DNA of 55,168 bases, from positions 1 to 55,168 of the forward strand of contig DURE01000023.1 in assembly GCA_012837425.1 (NCBI GenBank), in the 5' to 3' direction. This stretch comes from Clostridiales bacterium. GTDB lineage: Bacteria; Bacillota; Clostridia; Oscillospirales; CAG-272. Shown piece by piece: positions 8,765 to 15,596 of the stretch. The notes beneath the pieces are model-generated. The model was not told the origin of the DNA. It made no database searches and saw only the letters and a list, made by a program, of their open reading frames with translations. Position 1 is the stretch's first letter, and each line of letters opens with the position of its first letter. The translations under genes were made by a program, and so were the position numbers.

Positions 8765-9322
8765 TCAGCCGGCGGGTGAGATGCCGGTTATCGTCATATG
8801 AAGGGTTACAGTGTCGGTATAAAGCGTTATCCTCTGCCCGGGAGCCAGGTACAGCTTTCCGCCAAGCAAAAAATATCCGTCGCTGCTGTATGCACCCCGG
8901 CAGACAAAGGCCCCCTCGGCGTCGACCAGCGTATATTCGGGGAAGGTGGCGTAAACCGGCCGCCCGCTGCTGTCGGTCACATATCTTGCGGCCGGCCTGA
9001 CAAGCAGGGTTTCGTTCCCTGCCGACTGTTTGGTGTAGGTCGAGAATTCCGCGACCCCGAGCAGTTCTCCTGCCTCGGTTCCGTCGTCAAAATACAGCTT
9101 GTCACCCTCGCCAAGAAAGCCGGGCAGCGTATAGCTGACCCCTTCAATCCGGTAGGTTACCCTAAAGTCGGCCAGCTCCTGCGCAAACCCCAGCCGGTCC
9201 ATAAGGGTGTATCTGAAGACAATTCCGGCAATGCACAGGAGCACGACCAAAATTATTATCCCATCTAAAATATTGAATCTGACTCTTGCCTTTGCCTCTT
9301 TGTTTTCCCTGCCGCCCTTCAT
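8765..9322 (-). CDS. Membrane-anchored DUF4330-like protein, second copy
   Basis: A 185-residue protein with a basic N-terminus, one membrane segment (FNILDGIIILVVLLCIAGIV, about 16-36) and an extracytoplasmic beta-rich region. It resembles the preceding gene (9319-9885) in layout: a D-I-I-I start to the membrane helix, then DFRVTYRIEGV and a GDKLYFDD segment. The pair looks like a diverged tandem duplication of a DUF4330-type protein of unknown function. Its ATG overlaps the stop of the upstream gene by 4 bases (ATGA), with AAGGAGG upstream. It is the last gene of the rimM-trmD operon. Confidence 0.75.
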   Translation of the reverse strand: MKGGRENKEAKARVRFNILDGIIILVVLLCIAGIVFRYTLMDRLGFAQELADFRVTYRIEGVSYTLPGFLGEGDKLYFDDGTEAGELLGVAEFSTYTKQSAGNETLLVRPAARYVTDSSGRPVYATFPEYTLVDAEGAFVCRGAYSSDGYFLLGGKLYLAPGQRITLYTDTVTLHMTITGISPAG

Positions 9323-9885
9323 CTCCCCGCCTCCTTTAGGTCGCCTACAACATAAACCGAAATGCAGTTTCCGGTGCCGGTAAAGCCCGAAAAGCAGAGC
9401 GTCACCGGCGAGCCAACAGAGACCCGGCTCCCTTTAACTCTGTAGCCGCTGCCGGCACTGAAATCAGCGGTGGCCTGCACGGTTATTCTGAGCGTTTGGG
9501 GGGGGTTTTGGTTTGCACCCTCCGGGTATGAAACGGCTTCAATCGCGCCGAGCTCCGGGTTGTACGCGTACTTAACCATATCGGTCTTCTTAATTGCCGT
9601 CACCACCCCGACAACACTCATGCTGCCCGAGTCGAACACCATGTCGTCGTTCCTTATCATGTCTGCCATGTCGGCGTCCACGCCCTCAATTTCTACGGTG
9701 TAGGAAATAACCCTCTGCTCGGTTTTCGGGCCGAAGAGCGTCAGTGGCGTGAAGAACGAGGCGACGACAAGCGCCATGACAAGTATTACGATAATAAGAA
9801 TTATGTCAAGGACGTTGATTCTGCGGTACAGCGGCTTGTTTTCCCCGGCTTCAAAGCGCCGCTCGTCCCTTATGGTATATCCCAT
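9319..9885 (-). CDS. Membrane-anchored DUF4330-like protein, first copy
   Basis: A 188-residue protein with one membrane helix (about 24-45, INVLDIILIIVILVMALVVA) and an outside domain beginning VISYTVEIEGVDADMADMIR. Layout and segment order resemble DUF4330 proteins (unknown function), and it parallels the downstream copy. GGGAGG lies 7 bases before the ATG. It follows the O-antigen-ligase-like gene by 82 bases, so it probably acts with it at the envelope; that is inference from position. Confidence 0.75.
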   Translation of the reverse strand: MGYTIRDERRFEAGENKPLYRRINVLDIILIIVILVMALVVASFFTPLTLFGPKTEQRVISYTVEIEGVDADMADMIRNDDMVFDSGSMSVVGVVTAIKKTDMVKYAYNPELGAIEAVSYPEGANQNPPQTLRITVQATADFSAGSGYRVKGSRVSVGSPVTLCFSGFTGTGNCISVYVVGDLKEAGR

Positions 9886-9967
9886 TCCTACCCTCCCGCC
9901 GCCACCGGGCGGCTTAAATTACGCTTCTGAATCTATAAAAAAATCTCAATAGCTGTCCGATTTATTG

Positions 9968-11929
9968 CTACCCGATAAAAATGCTGATGTCTGCCGAGTC
10001 GGCTCCAAGCCTGTCGTATACCGTCTCATTTTCGTTGCGCGACGAGGTTATATAGGACGTGGTAAGCGCCATCACCACCCAGAAAAGGAAGAACACGCGA
10101 TAGTTGTACCAGATGTAATCGAACAGTCCCATAACAAGAATAGAAATAATTCCGCAGAGCCCGGCGGCGGCTACAAGCTTATCCTCACCCGGTGAGGCCG
10201 AGTGTGAGATGAACTCAAAGCAGTTTTGTATGAAAAGCAGTATTATGATTGTCAGTATCACCAAACCAGATATTCCGGTTTCAGCAAGCACCTCTATTGC
10301 GAGATTGTGAGCATGCGGGGCCAGCTCGGTACCGGCATAGGCAAAGGCGGGGTATAGCTGCTCAAAGGCAGCCTGCCCTACTCCGATGCCGCCTACCCAG
10401 ACCTCCCGCAGCATGTCGAGCACCCCCCGCCAGGTCAGCACGCGGTAATAGGTCGATGAATCGGCAAGGCTCCCGATGCTCATAAACCGCCCGACAAGCC
10501 CCTCTGGCAGCACATATCCGAGCAGCGGGAACGAAAGGCAAATGCCGAAAAGCACCGCTATGGTCCTGTAGCTGAATATGAGGAAGAATACTGTGTTGCC
10601 GACAATAAACCCGAGCCATGCCCCGCGCGACCAGGTCCAGACCAGGCAGAGCAGCGACACCGCCGCCGACAAGACCAAGAGCAACCGCTTCTTGAAGCCC
10701 CGGGTATTAATAGTAAGCGCGAGCAGCAGTGGAAAGCATAAAATCATGTAGCCCCCGAGCATATTCGGATTGTCAAAGAAAGCGGTTATCCGCCCCGGGA
10801 TATATGAAAACATCCTGTGGTCAAGCCAGGCCGAAACCGTCCCGACCCGGCCGAGAATATATTGCGCCACACCAAATACCGAGACCACAACAAGCGATAT
10901 TGCAAGGGCGCCCAGGGCGTGCCGGCAGTTCTCGCGTGTGCGGATTAGGTTAATAGTCAGAAAATATCCTAAAAGAAGGATTGCATACATGACGGCCGAG
11001 TTAAACGAGCCGATACCGCCGGCCGATATTATTCCGCCAAGAAGCTGGTTTACCGCAAAAAGCGCGACAAACGCGCCGAGAAGGCCAGAACGCATGGTTC
11101 TTTTGCCGCGCAGGTATTTGATAAGATAACTCAGAGTGGTAATCAAAACACCGAGCGCGAGCAGAAGGGTCGGGTGTTTTGACACCGACAGCAGCGGGGC
11201 GACAATTATAAGGCCCAAAATCCCGGCCTCGGGCTGGTAGAATATAACCCAGCAGACAACAACCAGCAGAAAGGCCGCCAAAATGGCGAGCGGGCTTGCA
11301 AAATAAGTCATAAACCCGAAAACCATGCCCGCAATGACCGCCGCGTTGTATTTCGCGCTGCCGACTCTCAGTTCCTGCGTGAATTTCACCTCGGGGATTC
11401 TGAGCACGTCAACAAACAGGTATCTGGCAATGCGGCTCCCCTGTATACACTCGGCCAGCGACTTTTTGCTAGCAAGCATCGGCACCGAGAGCAGGAATAT
11501 CATTCCCCCGGTCAAAAACCGTCCGAAGTCGACCCGCATATGCAGCGCATAGACCTGTACTGTGTACATCAGCATGGCATATATGCCGAAAATCATGCAA
11601 AAGGCGCCGTATACCCTCAAAGAGCAGCCGAGTATGTGTTCGGCACCTGCCCCAAGGCCGCCGAGCAGAAGGCTCTCCTCAAAGCTGCCGGCTACCTTCC
11701 GGCGGACTTTTTTGTAGAATGTCTCCCTGCCGCGCACGCGCCGCATGCCAAAGCCCGAGAGACTGCGGCGGAACAATTCTTCCTCCCGGCTAAAGGAGGT
11801 GAGGAGCGTTCCGAAAAACCCGCCGGACAGACTCCGGTAAAACCAGAGTGCGGCACCTCTGAAGGCGTTGACTATCAGGCTCCGGTCGGCCATGGCCGAG
11901 ACCGGATTTTTCCTTTGCTCTGAGTTCAA
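9968..11929 (-). CDS. O-antigen ligase / Wzy-like polytopic membrane protein
   Basis: A 653-residue protein with about 11-12 predicted membrane segments and a large external loop. Motifs typical of the O-antigen ligase/polymerase family are present: WTWSRGAWLGF and APHAHNLAIEVLAETGISGL (the conserved His-containing loop). In Gram-positive anaerobes such proteins are thought to transfer or polymerise surface glycans; the substrate here is unknown. The start is TTG at 11929, overlapping the trmD stop as TTGA, with AAGGAGG 7 bases upstream, so translation is coupled to trmD. It is unusual to find this gene between trmD and two DUF4330-like genes. Confidence 0.85.
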   Translation of the reverse strand: MNSEQRKNPVSAMADRSLIVNAFRGAALWFYRSLSGGFFGTLLTSFSREEELFRRSLSGFGMRRVRGRETFYKKVRRKVAGSFEESLLLGGLGAGAEHILGCSLRVYGAFCMIFGIYAMLMYTVQVYALHMRVDFGRFLTGGMIFLLSVPMLASKKSLAECIQGSRIARYLFVDVLRIPEVKFTQELRVGSAKYNAAVIAGMVFGFMTYFASPLAILAAFLLVVVCWVIFYQPEAGILGLIIVAPLLSVSKHPTLLLALGVLITTLSYLIKYLRGKRTMRSGLLGAFVALFAVNQLLGGIISAGGIGSFNSAVMYAILLLGYFLTINLIRTRENCRHALGALAISLVVVSVFGVAQYILGRVGTVSAWLDHRMFSYIPGRITAFFDNPNMLGGYMILCFPLLLALTINTRGFKKRLLLVLSAAVSLLCLVWTWSRGAWLGFIVGNTVFFLIFSYRTIAVLFGICLSFPLLGYVLPEGLVGRFMSIGSLADSSTYYRVLTWRGVLDMLREVWVGGIGVGQAAFEQLYPAFAYAGTELAPHAHNLAIEVLAETGISGLVILTIIILLFIQNCFEFISHSASPGEDKLVAAAGLCGIISILVMGLFDYIWYNYRVFFLFWVVMALTTSYITSSRNENETVYDRLGADSADISIFIG

Positions 11930-12636
11930 CTGCCATCCTCCTTTCCCAAAAGGTTAGGGCGGCGCTCTGCGGTCAGCCTAAAGGCCTCATCCCGGCGCCA
12001 TTTTTCGATGTTCTCATGGTGACCCGAAATCAGCACATCCGGCACCTTCACCCCGTGGAATTCATAGGGCCTGGTGTAATGCGGGTATTCGAGCAGGCCG
12101 TCCGTGAAGCTCTCGTCAAGATGGCACTCCTCGGCGGGAAGGACCCCCTCGGCCAGGCGCGCCACACAGTCAACCAATATACAGGCCGGGAGCTCCCCGC
12201 CGGTGAGCACAAAATCGCCTATCGAGATTTCCTCGTCTACAATTTCGTCAATAATGCGCTGGTCCACGCCTTCATAATGCCCGCAAAGGATTATCAGATG
12301 GTCGTATGCGGCAAGCTCCCGGGCAATATTCTGATTTAGGATCCTACCCTTTGGCGACATATAAATCACCCGGCGGGAAAGCCCGCCGCGCTCGGCGGCA
12401 GCCTCATCGAGCACCGCCATGTAGCAGTTGTAAATCGGCGGCGCCATCATAACCATGCCCCGCCCCCCGCCATAGGGCGTGTCATCAACCCTGCGGTGCT
12501 TGTCCTCGGAATAATCCCTTATGTTGTGCGTCTTGATAACGATGTGCCCGGCCCGACGTGCCCGGCCTACTATGCTCTCGCCGAGCACGGTATCGACAAG
12601 ATCGGGGAAAAGGGTCATTATATCAAATCTTTTCAT
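11926..12636 (-). CDS. trmD: tRNA (guanine(37)-N(1))-methyltransferase
   Basis: Makes m1G37 in tRNAs for CCN (Pro), CUN (Leu) and CGG (Arg) codons and so prevents +1 frameshifting. The 236-residue protein has the trefoil-knot SAM site (LCGHYEGVDQRI, SIGDFVLTGGELPA), the N-terminal FDIMTLFPDLVD and the R-x-D-D motif of VDDTPYGGGRGMVM. The ATG at 12636 is 10 bases after the rimM stop and lacks a clear ribosome binding site, which points to translational coupling; a longer frame to 12690 overlaps rimM and is not used. The operon leader holds CGG codons (see 13233-13253). Confidence 0.96.
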   Translation of the reverse strand: MKRFDIMTLFPDLVDTVLGESIVGRARRAGHIVIKTHNIRDYSEDKHRRVDDTPYGGGRGMVMMAPPIYNCYMAVLDEAAAERGGLSRRVIYMSPKGRILNQNIARELAAYDHLIILCGHYEGVDQRIIDEIVDEEISIGDFVLTGGELPACILVDCVARLAEGVLPAEECHLDESFTDGLLEYPHYTRPYEFHGVKVPDVLISGHHENIEKWRRDEAFRLTAERRPNLLGKEDGS

Positions 12637-12646
12637 AATCAAAAAA

Positions 12647-13156
12647 CTAAAACATTCCCTCAATAGGTCTGACGAAAACCCCGCGGTCAAGGTCTATCTC
12701 CACCACAAATTCAGCAACCGCCGGCATCATCGACTCACCGGTCTCGGTCCTGATAACATAAATGTCAGACGCGCCGCGGTTGATTACATCGACAATCTCC
12801 CCGTAAACCCGCCGGCTGTCGGCGTCTATTACCTGAAGGCCTATGAGGTCGGCAATAAAATGCGCGCCCTCCTCGAGCGGTATGTCTTCGCGCGCCGCGT
12901 AAACAACCGTGTTTTTCAGACCCCGGGCGGTCTCAAGGTCGCTCACCCGGTCAAGCTTTGCCAACACGAAGTTCTTAAAAACCGAGCCTTTTTCAACCGG
13001 GCATTCACAGTATTCGTCCCCGATTTTTATAAAAAGCCGCCCGAGCCCGGCCAGCACCTCCGGTGCGTCGCACCAGGATTCGAGCTTTAAGGTGCCGTCG
13101 GTTCCGTGTGTGTTTATAATTTTCCCGCATTCAAGGTATTCGGCTCTCTTTTTCAT
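12647..13156 (-). CDS. rimM: Ribosome maturation factor RimM
   Basis: Assembly factor for the 30S subunit head. The 169-residue protein shows the family start LECGKIINTHGTDGTLKLES, an N-terminal beta-barrel, and a C-terminal PRC-barrel (HFIADLIGLQVIDAD..YGEIVDVINRGASDIYVI..MMPAV). The frame stays open to 13342, but the homologous N-terminus fits the ATG at 13156. No good ribosome binding site precedes that ATG, unusual in this window where nearly every gene has one. The gene is transcribed from a promoter about 120 bases upstream through a structured leader. The usual partner rpsP is absent. Confidence 0.94.
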   Translation of the reverse strand: MKKRAEYLECGKIINTHGTDGTLKLESWCDAPEVLAGLGRLFIKIGDEYCECPVEKGSVFKNFVLAKLDRVSDLETARGLKNTVVYAAREDIPLEEGAHFIADLIGLQVIDADSRRVYGEIVDVINRGASDIYVIRTETGESMMPAVAEFVVEIDLDRGVFVRPIEGMF

Positions 13157-13232
13157 TTCATATGCCAAACATACGGTTATTCTGCACCGGCAGGATGACA
13201 GTCTGACCGGTATCAGGCTGACCCGAAACAGG

Positions 13233-13253
13233 CTATCGCCGGCTGCGCCGCAT
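13233..13253 (-). CDS. Candidate Arg-rich leader peptide MRRSRR upstream of rimM-trmD
   Basis: ATG CGG CGC AGC CGG CGA TAG, preceded at about 9 bases by AGGAAG and about 20 bases after the predicted transcription start. Four of six residues are Arg and two codons are CGG. Three CCGG motifs follow in the leader (one inside this ORF, at about 13236-13240, and two downstream within 70 bases) and could pair in mutually exclusive ways. Function is inference; a chance ORF this short is possible. Confidence 0.35.
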   Translation of the reverse strand: MRRSRR

Positions 13254-13279
13254 AATGTTTCACTTCCTGCGATGTGGTT

Positions 13280-13308
13280 ATTATAACACATAGTCCCTGT
13301 ATTTGCAA
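13280..13308 (-). promoter_or_regulatory. Sigma-A promoter of the rimM-trmD operon with overlapping dyad
   Basis: TTGCAA (13303-13308), 17-base spacer, TATAAT (13280-13285) on the minus strand. An imperfect palindrome ATGTG(G)TTAT..ATAACACAT (13272-13291) is centred on the -10 element and may be an operator. Confidence 0.75.
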
Positions 13309-13377
13309 CACCGGGGTCCATTTTTTTGTAAGCCCGGCGCAATGAGGCAAAATATATTTAATAATTCCCAATATCTA

Positions 13378-13406
13378 TTGAAAACTCTGGATTTATCGGT
13401 TATAAT
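13378..13406 (+). promoter_or_regulatory. Sigma-A promoter of yajC
   Basis: TTGAAA (13378-13383), 17 bases, TATAAT (13401-13406), followed by AGGAGG before the yajC ATG. Confidence 0.8.
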
Positions 13407-13435
13407 AATAGCGATATTTAAGCAGGAGGAATAAA

Positions 13436-13765
13436 ATGTACGGAATACTCGAAGCCGGCATCCCCAAAACCCCCAACCCCACAGGCACATGGCTCTCCAC
13501 TGTGGGCATGATTGTCATCATCTTTGTGGTTTTTTATTTCTTTGGAATAAGGCCTCAGAAAAAGCAGGAAAAGCAGCTTGCTGAAATGCGTGACTCCCTG
13601 CAGGTCGGAGATGAGGTTACCACAATAGGTGGCATTATTGGCAAGGTTGTTAGTATAAAAGAGGAAACTGCCACGATAGAAACCTCCCACGACCGTTCAA
13701 AAATCCGCATACTGAAAAATGCAGTGCGCTCAATAGACGTTCGCGCCGAAGACGCCGAGTCCTAA
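13436..13765 (+). CDS. yajC: Preprotein translocase subunit YajC
   Basis: Single-pass accessory subunit of the SecYEG-SecDF translocase. The 109-residue protein has one membrane helix (about 19-41, TVGMIVIIFVVFYFFGIRPQ) followed by the family signature RPQKKQEKQLAEMRDSLQVG, then DEVTTIGGIIGKVVSI. GCAGGAGGA lies 5 bases before the ATG, with a good promoter upstream. secD/secF and queuosine genes, its common neighbours, are not adjacent. Confidence 0.95.
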   Translation: MYGILEAGIPKTPNPTGTWLSTVGMIVIIFVVFYFFGIRPQKKQEKQLAEMRDSLQVGDEVTTIGGIIGKVVSIKEETATIETSHDRSKIRILKNAVRSIDVRAEDAES

Positions 13766-13780
13766 TCTTTGCCGAAAACT

Positions 13781-13845
13781 CATAAAACACGCCCCCGCCG
13801 AATATTATCTACTACAGATTATTGTTCGCGGAGGCGTGTTTTATG
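13781..13845 (+). promoter_or_regulatory. Long hairpin enclosing the RBS and start codon of the next gene
   Basis: CATAAAACACGCC (from 13781) pairs with GGCGTGTTTTATG (to 13845), 13 perfect pairs, extended by CCGC/GCGG and GAA/TTC across one mismatch and one bulge. The loop is about 22 bases. The 3' arm contains GGAGG and the ATG at 13843. The A-run before and T-run after also allow a bidirectional terminator reading. Confidence 0.65.
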
Positions 13846-14307
13846 TCAAACGGGGCACCAAAAAAAAGAAAAAGAAGGTCGCCGGGGCCGAGTAGACCGC
13901 CCTCGGCGCCAAGAAGCCTTGCACTCGGGCTGCTTTGGGCTGCGGGCGCTGCGGTGGTACTGCTTTTTGTCTTCTCCGCGATAGTATACTCAACCCCCGA
14001 CCCCGGCAGCCTTACATTGCCGGCGGCGCTGGCCGCGGCATACATATCGGCCTTTGTCGGCGGTTTTGCCGCCGCCTGGATAAACCGCGGCGACGCACTC
14101 GCCTGCGGGCTGGTCGTCGGCGTGACCTACTTCGCGCTTGTCGTCCTGCTCTCACTGATAGCGCCGGGCGGCGCCGCCTCAAGACTCGGCTTCTGGTTGT
14201 CTGCCGGACTTCACGCGCTGGTGATAGGCTTCTCTGTCTTCGGCGCTCTGGCCGGGGTCAGCATGCGCGAGTCGGGCAGGCGCCGCCCGAGAAAGCTGAG
14301 AAGATAG
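13843..14307 (+). CDS. Small four-helix membrane protein, TIGR04086-like
   Basis: A 154-residue protein with a basic N-terminus (PKKRKRRSPGPSRPP) and about four hydrophobic segments (LLWAAGAAVVLLFVFSAIVY, ALAAAYISAFVGGFAAAWI, GLVVGVTYFALVVLLSLIA, LHALVIGFSVFGALAGVSM). Size, topology and position directly after yajC fit the TIGR04086/YrzE family, whose function is unknown. The ATG at 13843 has GGAGG 8 bases upstream and is preferred over 13822. A hairpin covers this start. A terminator follows 55 bases after the stop. Confidence 0.75.
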   Translation: MSNGAPKKRKRRSPGPSRPPSAPRSLALGLLWAAGAAVVLLFVFSAIVYSTPDPGSLTLPAALAAAYISAFVGGFAAAWINRGDALACGLVVGVTYFALVVLLSLIAPGGAASRLGFWLSAGLHALVIGFSVFGALAGVSMRESGRRRPRKLRR

Positions 14308-14361
14308 GGGCGCGCTTCTTAAAGAACTTTTCCAGCATTTATTTTTCTTCGCTAATCAAGC

Positions 14362-14389
14362 AGCGCGGGAGCCTATATCCCGCGCTTTT
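14362..14389 (+). terminator. Terminator after yajC operon, copy of a dispersed hairpin module
   Basis: AGCGCGGGA..TCCCGCGCT with a 7-base loop, then TTTT. With flanking CGCTAAT..AAGC and GCTACCAT it matches the hairpin modules at 1748-2010 and 53189. Confidence 0.75.
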
Positions 14390-14430
14390 GCTACCATCAA
14401 CACACCGACTGATTTGGGTGGAGGGAAGAA

Positions 14431-14468
14431 AAGCCGTGCTTTCTGTTATTATAGCAAGGCACGGCCTT
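14431..14468 (-). terminator. Terminator of the ABM-domain gene
   Basis: GGCCGTGC and GCACGGCTTTTCTT form a stem followed by a T-rich tract on the minus strand, 5 bases after the stop. Confidence 0.65.
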
Positions 14469-14472
14469 TAAA

Positions 14473-14766
14473 TCAATCAAAGGCCAGCGGTGTTGTCGGC
14501 AGGGCGCGTCGGGGGGAGGCCATATAGGAGGCCACCTCGTCCCGCCAGCGCAGGTAATGTGGCGTCTTCTTGTGCTCGGCGGCGGCCTTCTCGTCGGCAT
14601 AAACCTCAAAGAGGACAAATTTAGTCGGGTCCTCATTGCTCTGGAGCAGGTCGAACCTTATGTTCCCCGGCTCGCGGCGCGAGTTTTCATGGTTGTACAG
14701 GGTGATTTTTTTGAATGCCTCGACATACCCGGGCATAACATCGACATAAACAAGTGTTGCAATCAT
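14473..14766 (-). CDS. Antibiotic biosynthesis monooxygenase (ABM) domain protein
   Basis: A 97-residue ferredoxin-like alpha-beta barrel protein of the YgiN/ABM family, probably a dimer that oxidises a quinol or similar aromatic compound without a cofactor. Family features are the opening MIATLVYVDVMPGYVEAFKK, NIRFDLLQSNEDPTKFVLFE and the terminal HKKTPHYLRWRD. GGAGGT is about 9 bases before the ATG at 14766. It is a single-gene unit with a perfect consensus promoter and its own terminator. An inverted repeat flanks its start region. The substrate is unknown. Confidence 0.85.
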   Translation of the reverse strand: MIATLVYVDVMPGYVEAFKKITLYNHENSRREPGNIRFDLLQSNEDPTKFVLFEVYADEKAAAEHKKTPHYLRWRDEVASYMASPRRALPTTPLAFD

Positions 14767-14798
14767 TCCAGCGACCTCCACGTTATTGACTTGGAATA

Positions 14799-14827
14799 AT
14801 TATACACGCCGTCCGGCGGTTTGTCAA
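14799..14827 (-). promoter_or_regulatory. Consensus promoter of the ABM-domain gene
   Basis: TTGACA (14822-14827), 17 bases, TATAAT (14799-14804): both hexamers and spacing are perfect. An inverted repeat AATAATTCCA (14792-14801) / TGGAATGATT (14761-14770), 9 of 10 pairs, spans the transcription start to the start codon and could be an operator. Confidence 0.85.
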
Positions 14828-14846
14828 TCCGGGTTTTTTATTGAGA

Positions 14847-14876
14847 AATCGGCGGGAGCTCACGCTCCCGCCGATT
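14847..14876 (-). terminator. Perfect 13-bp hairpin after the gene remnant
   Basis: AATCGGCGGGAGC and GCTCCCGCCGATT pair around a 4-base loop, followed on the minus strand by ATTTCTC. It lies downstream of the remnant at 14960-15361. Confidence 0.7.
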
Positions 14877-14959
14877 AATCACAGCATATCACAAAACGCT
14901 AATTTTGCCAATAAATTGTTAATTATTTATTTGATGTAAAAGCATACCGCTTGCTCGGC

Positions 14960-15361
14960 TTAATCAACCTGATTCTGTTTTGGTTCGGCGGTTTCGGGTG
15001 TGGCGGTAGACGGATATGGGTAATTCTCAAAGAAGGGTGCGAAGATATCAAACACATCCCGGGTGTTGACCCCGGCCATTTGATATCTGCAGGCGTATTT
15101 GAACCCGTAGTCTTCCTCGTAGATGCCGTATTCGCAATCATCTACAAACATCCTGACGTAATAATAGCCCCCGTAATAACCCTTGTCGCTGATGGGCGAC
15201 GAGCCCGAAATTTTCTTTATAATCCCGGCAATGCTCTCAATAGTGGTGACATCTGTAACCTCAACTGTTGCGCCGGTCATGGAGTTGATTATTGTGATAA
15301 GATTAACCGACGAAAAGTCAAAATCCTTGAAACTAACCGTCTCGTCAATCGGATACAGAAT
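14960..15361 (-). pseudogene. Unrecognised gene remnant, lacking a start
   Basis: About 131 codons read open on the minus strand to a TAA at 14960. The protein has normal composition (TGATVEVTDVTTIESIAGII, YYGGYYYVRMFVDDCEYGIY) and an acidic tail ATPETAEPKQNQVD. An in-frame TAG precedes ILYPIDETVSFKDFDF at about 15362. No ATG, GTG or TTG with a ribosome binding site fits the first 27 codons; an internal ATG at 15280 lacks one. Coding-like sequence continues upstream of the TAG (KETGTTERVNRE). It looks like the 3' part of a broken gene, though a CTG start after GGGAG is possible. No family was recognised. Confidence 0.4.
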
Positions 15362-15426
15362 CTACTCCCGGTTTACCCGCTCTGTGGTTCCGGTTTCTTT
15401 TCTTTCAATAGGTGATTTTAGAAATT

Positions 15427-15450
15427 CGGCAGGAGCCCCCGCTCCTGCCG
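15427..15450 (-). terminator. Perfect 10-bp hairpin downstream of the glycosyltransferase gene
   Basis: CGGCAGGAGC, loop CCCC, GCTCCTGCCG, followed on the minus strand by AATTTC. It probably ends the sortase-glycosyltransferase transcript. Confidence 0.6.
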
Positions 15451-15517
15451 TCCTTTCCAATGGCTTATTCATTTGGTTAATCTCAGTATATCACAATTTA
15501 CGGAATAATTTGTATAA

Positions 15518-15590
15518 GTTTTTGGGGATTCTCAAGGGGCTTTTTTTCAAAAAAGTCCCTTGAGCGGGGTGCGGGGCAGCGCCCCGCGTA
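15518..15590 (-). repeat. Dispersed G-rich 3'-end repeat
   Basis: On the minus strand: GCGGGGCGCTGCCCCGC, ACCCCGCTCAAGGGAC, a T6/A7 hairpin, CCCCTTGAGAATCC. It starts 6 bases after the glycosyltransferase stop. Same unit and orientation relative to the gene as at 34675 and 55091. Confidence 0.8.
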
Positions 15591-15596
15591 CATTCT

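Noticed and set aside
13157-13273. Known riboswitch class in the rimM leader
   Set aside because: Compared by eye with cobalamin, SAM, lysine, c-di-GMP, THF, ZTP and NiCo consensus features; none matched.
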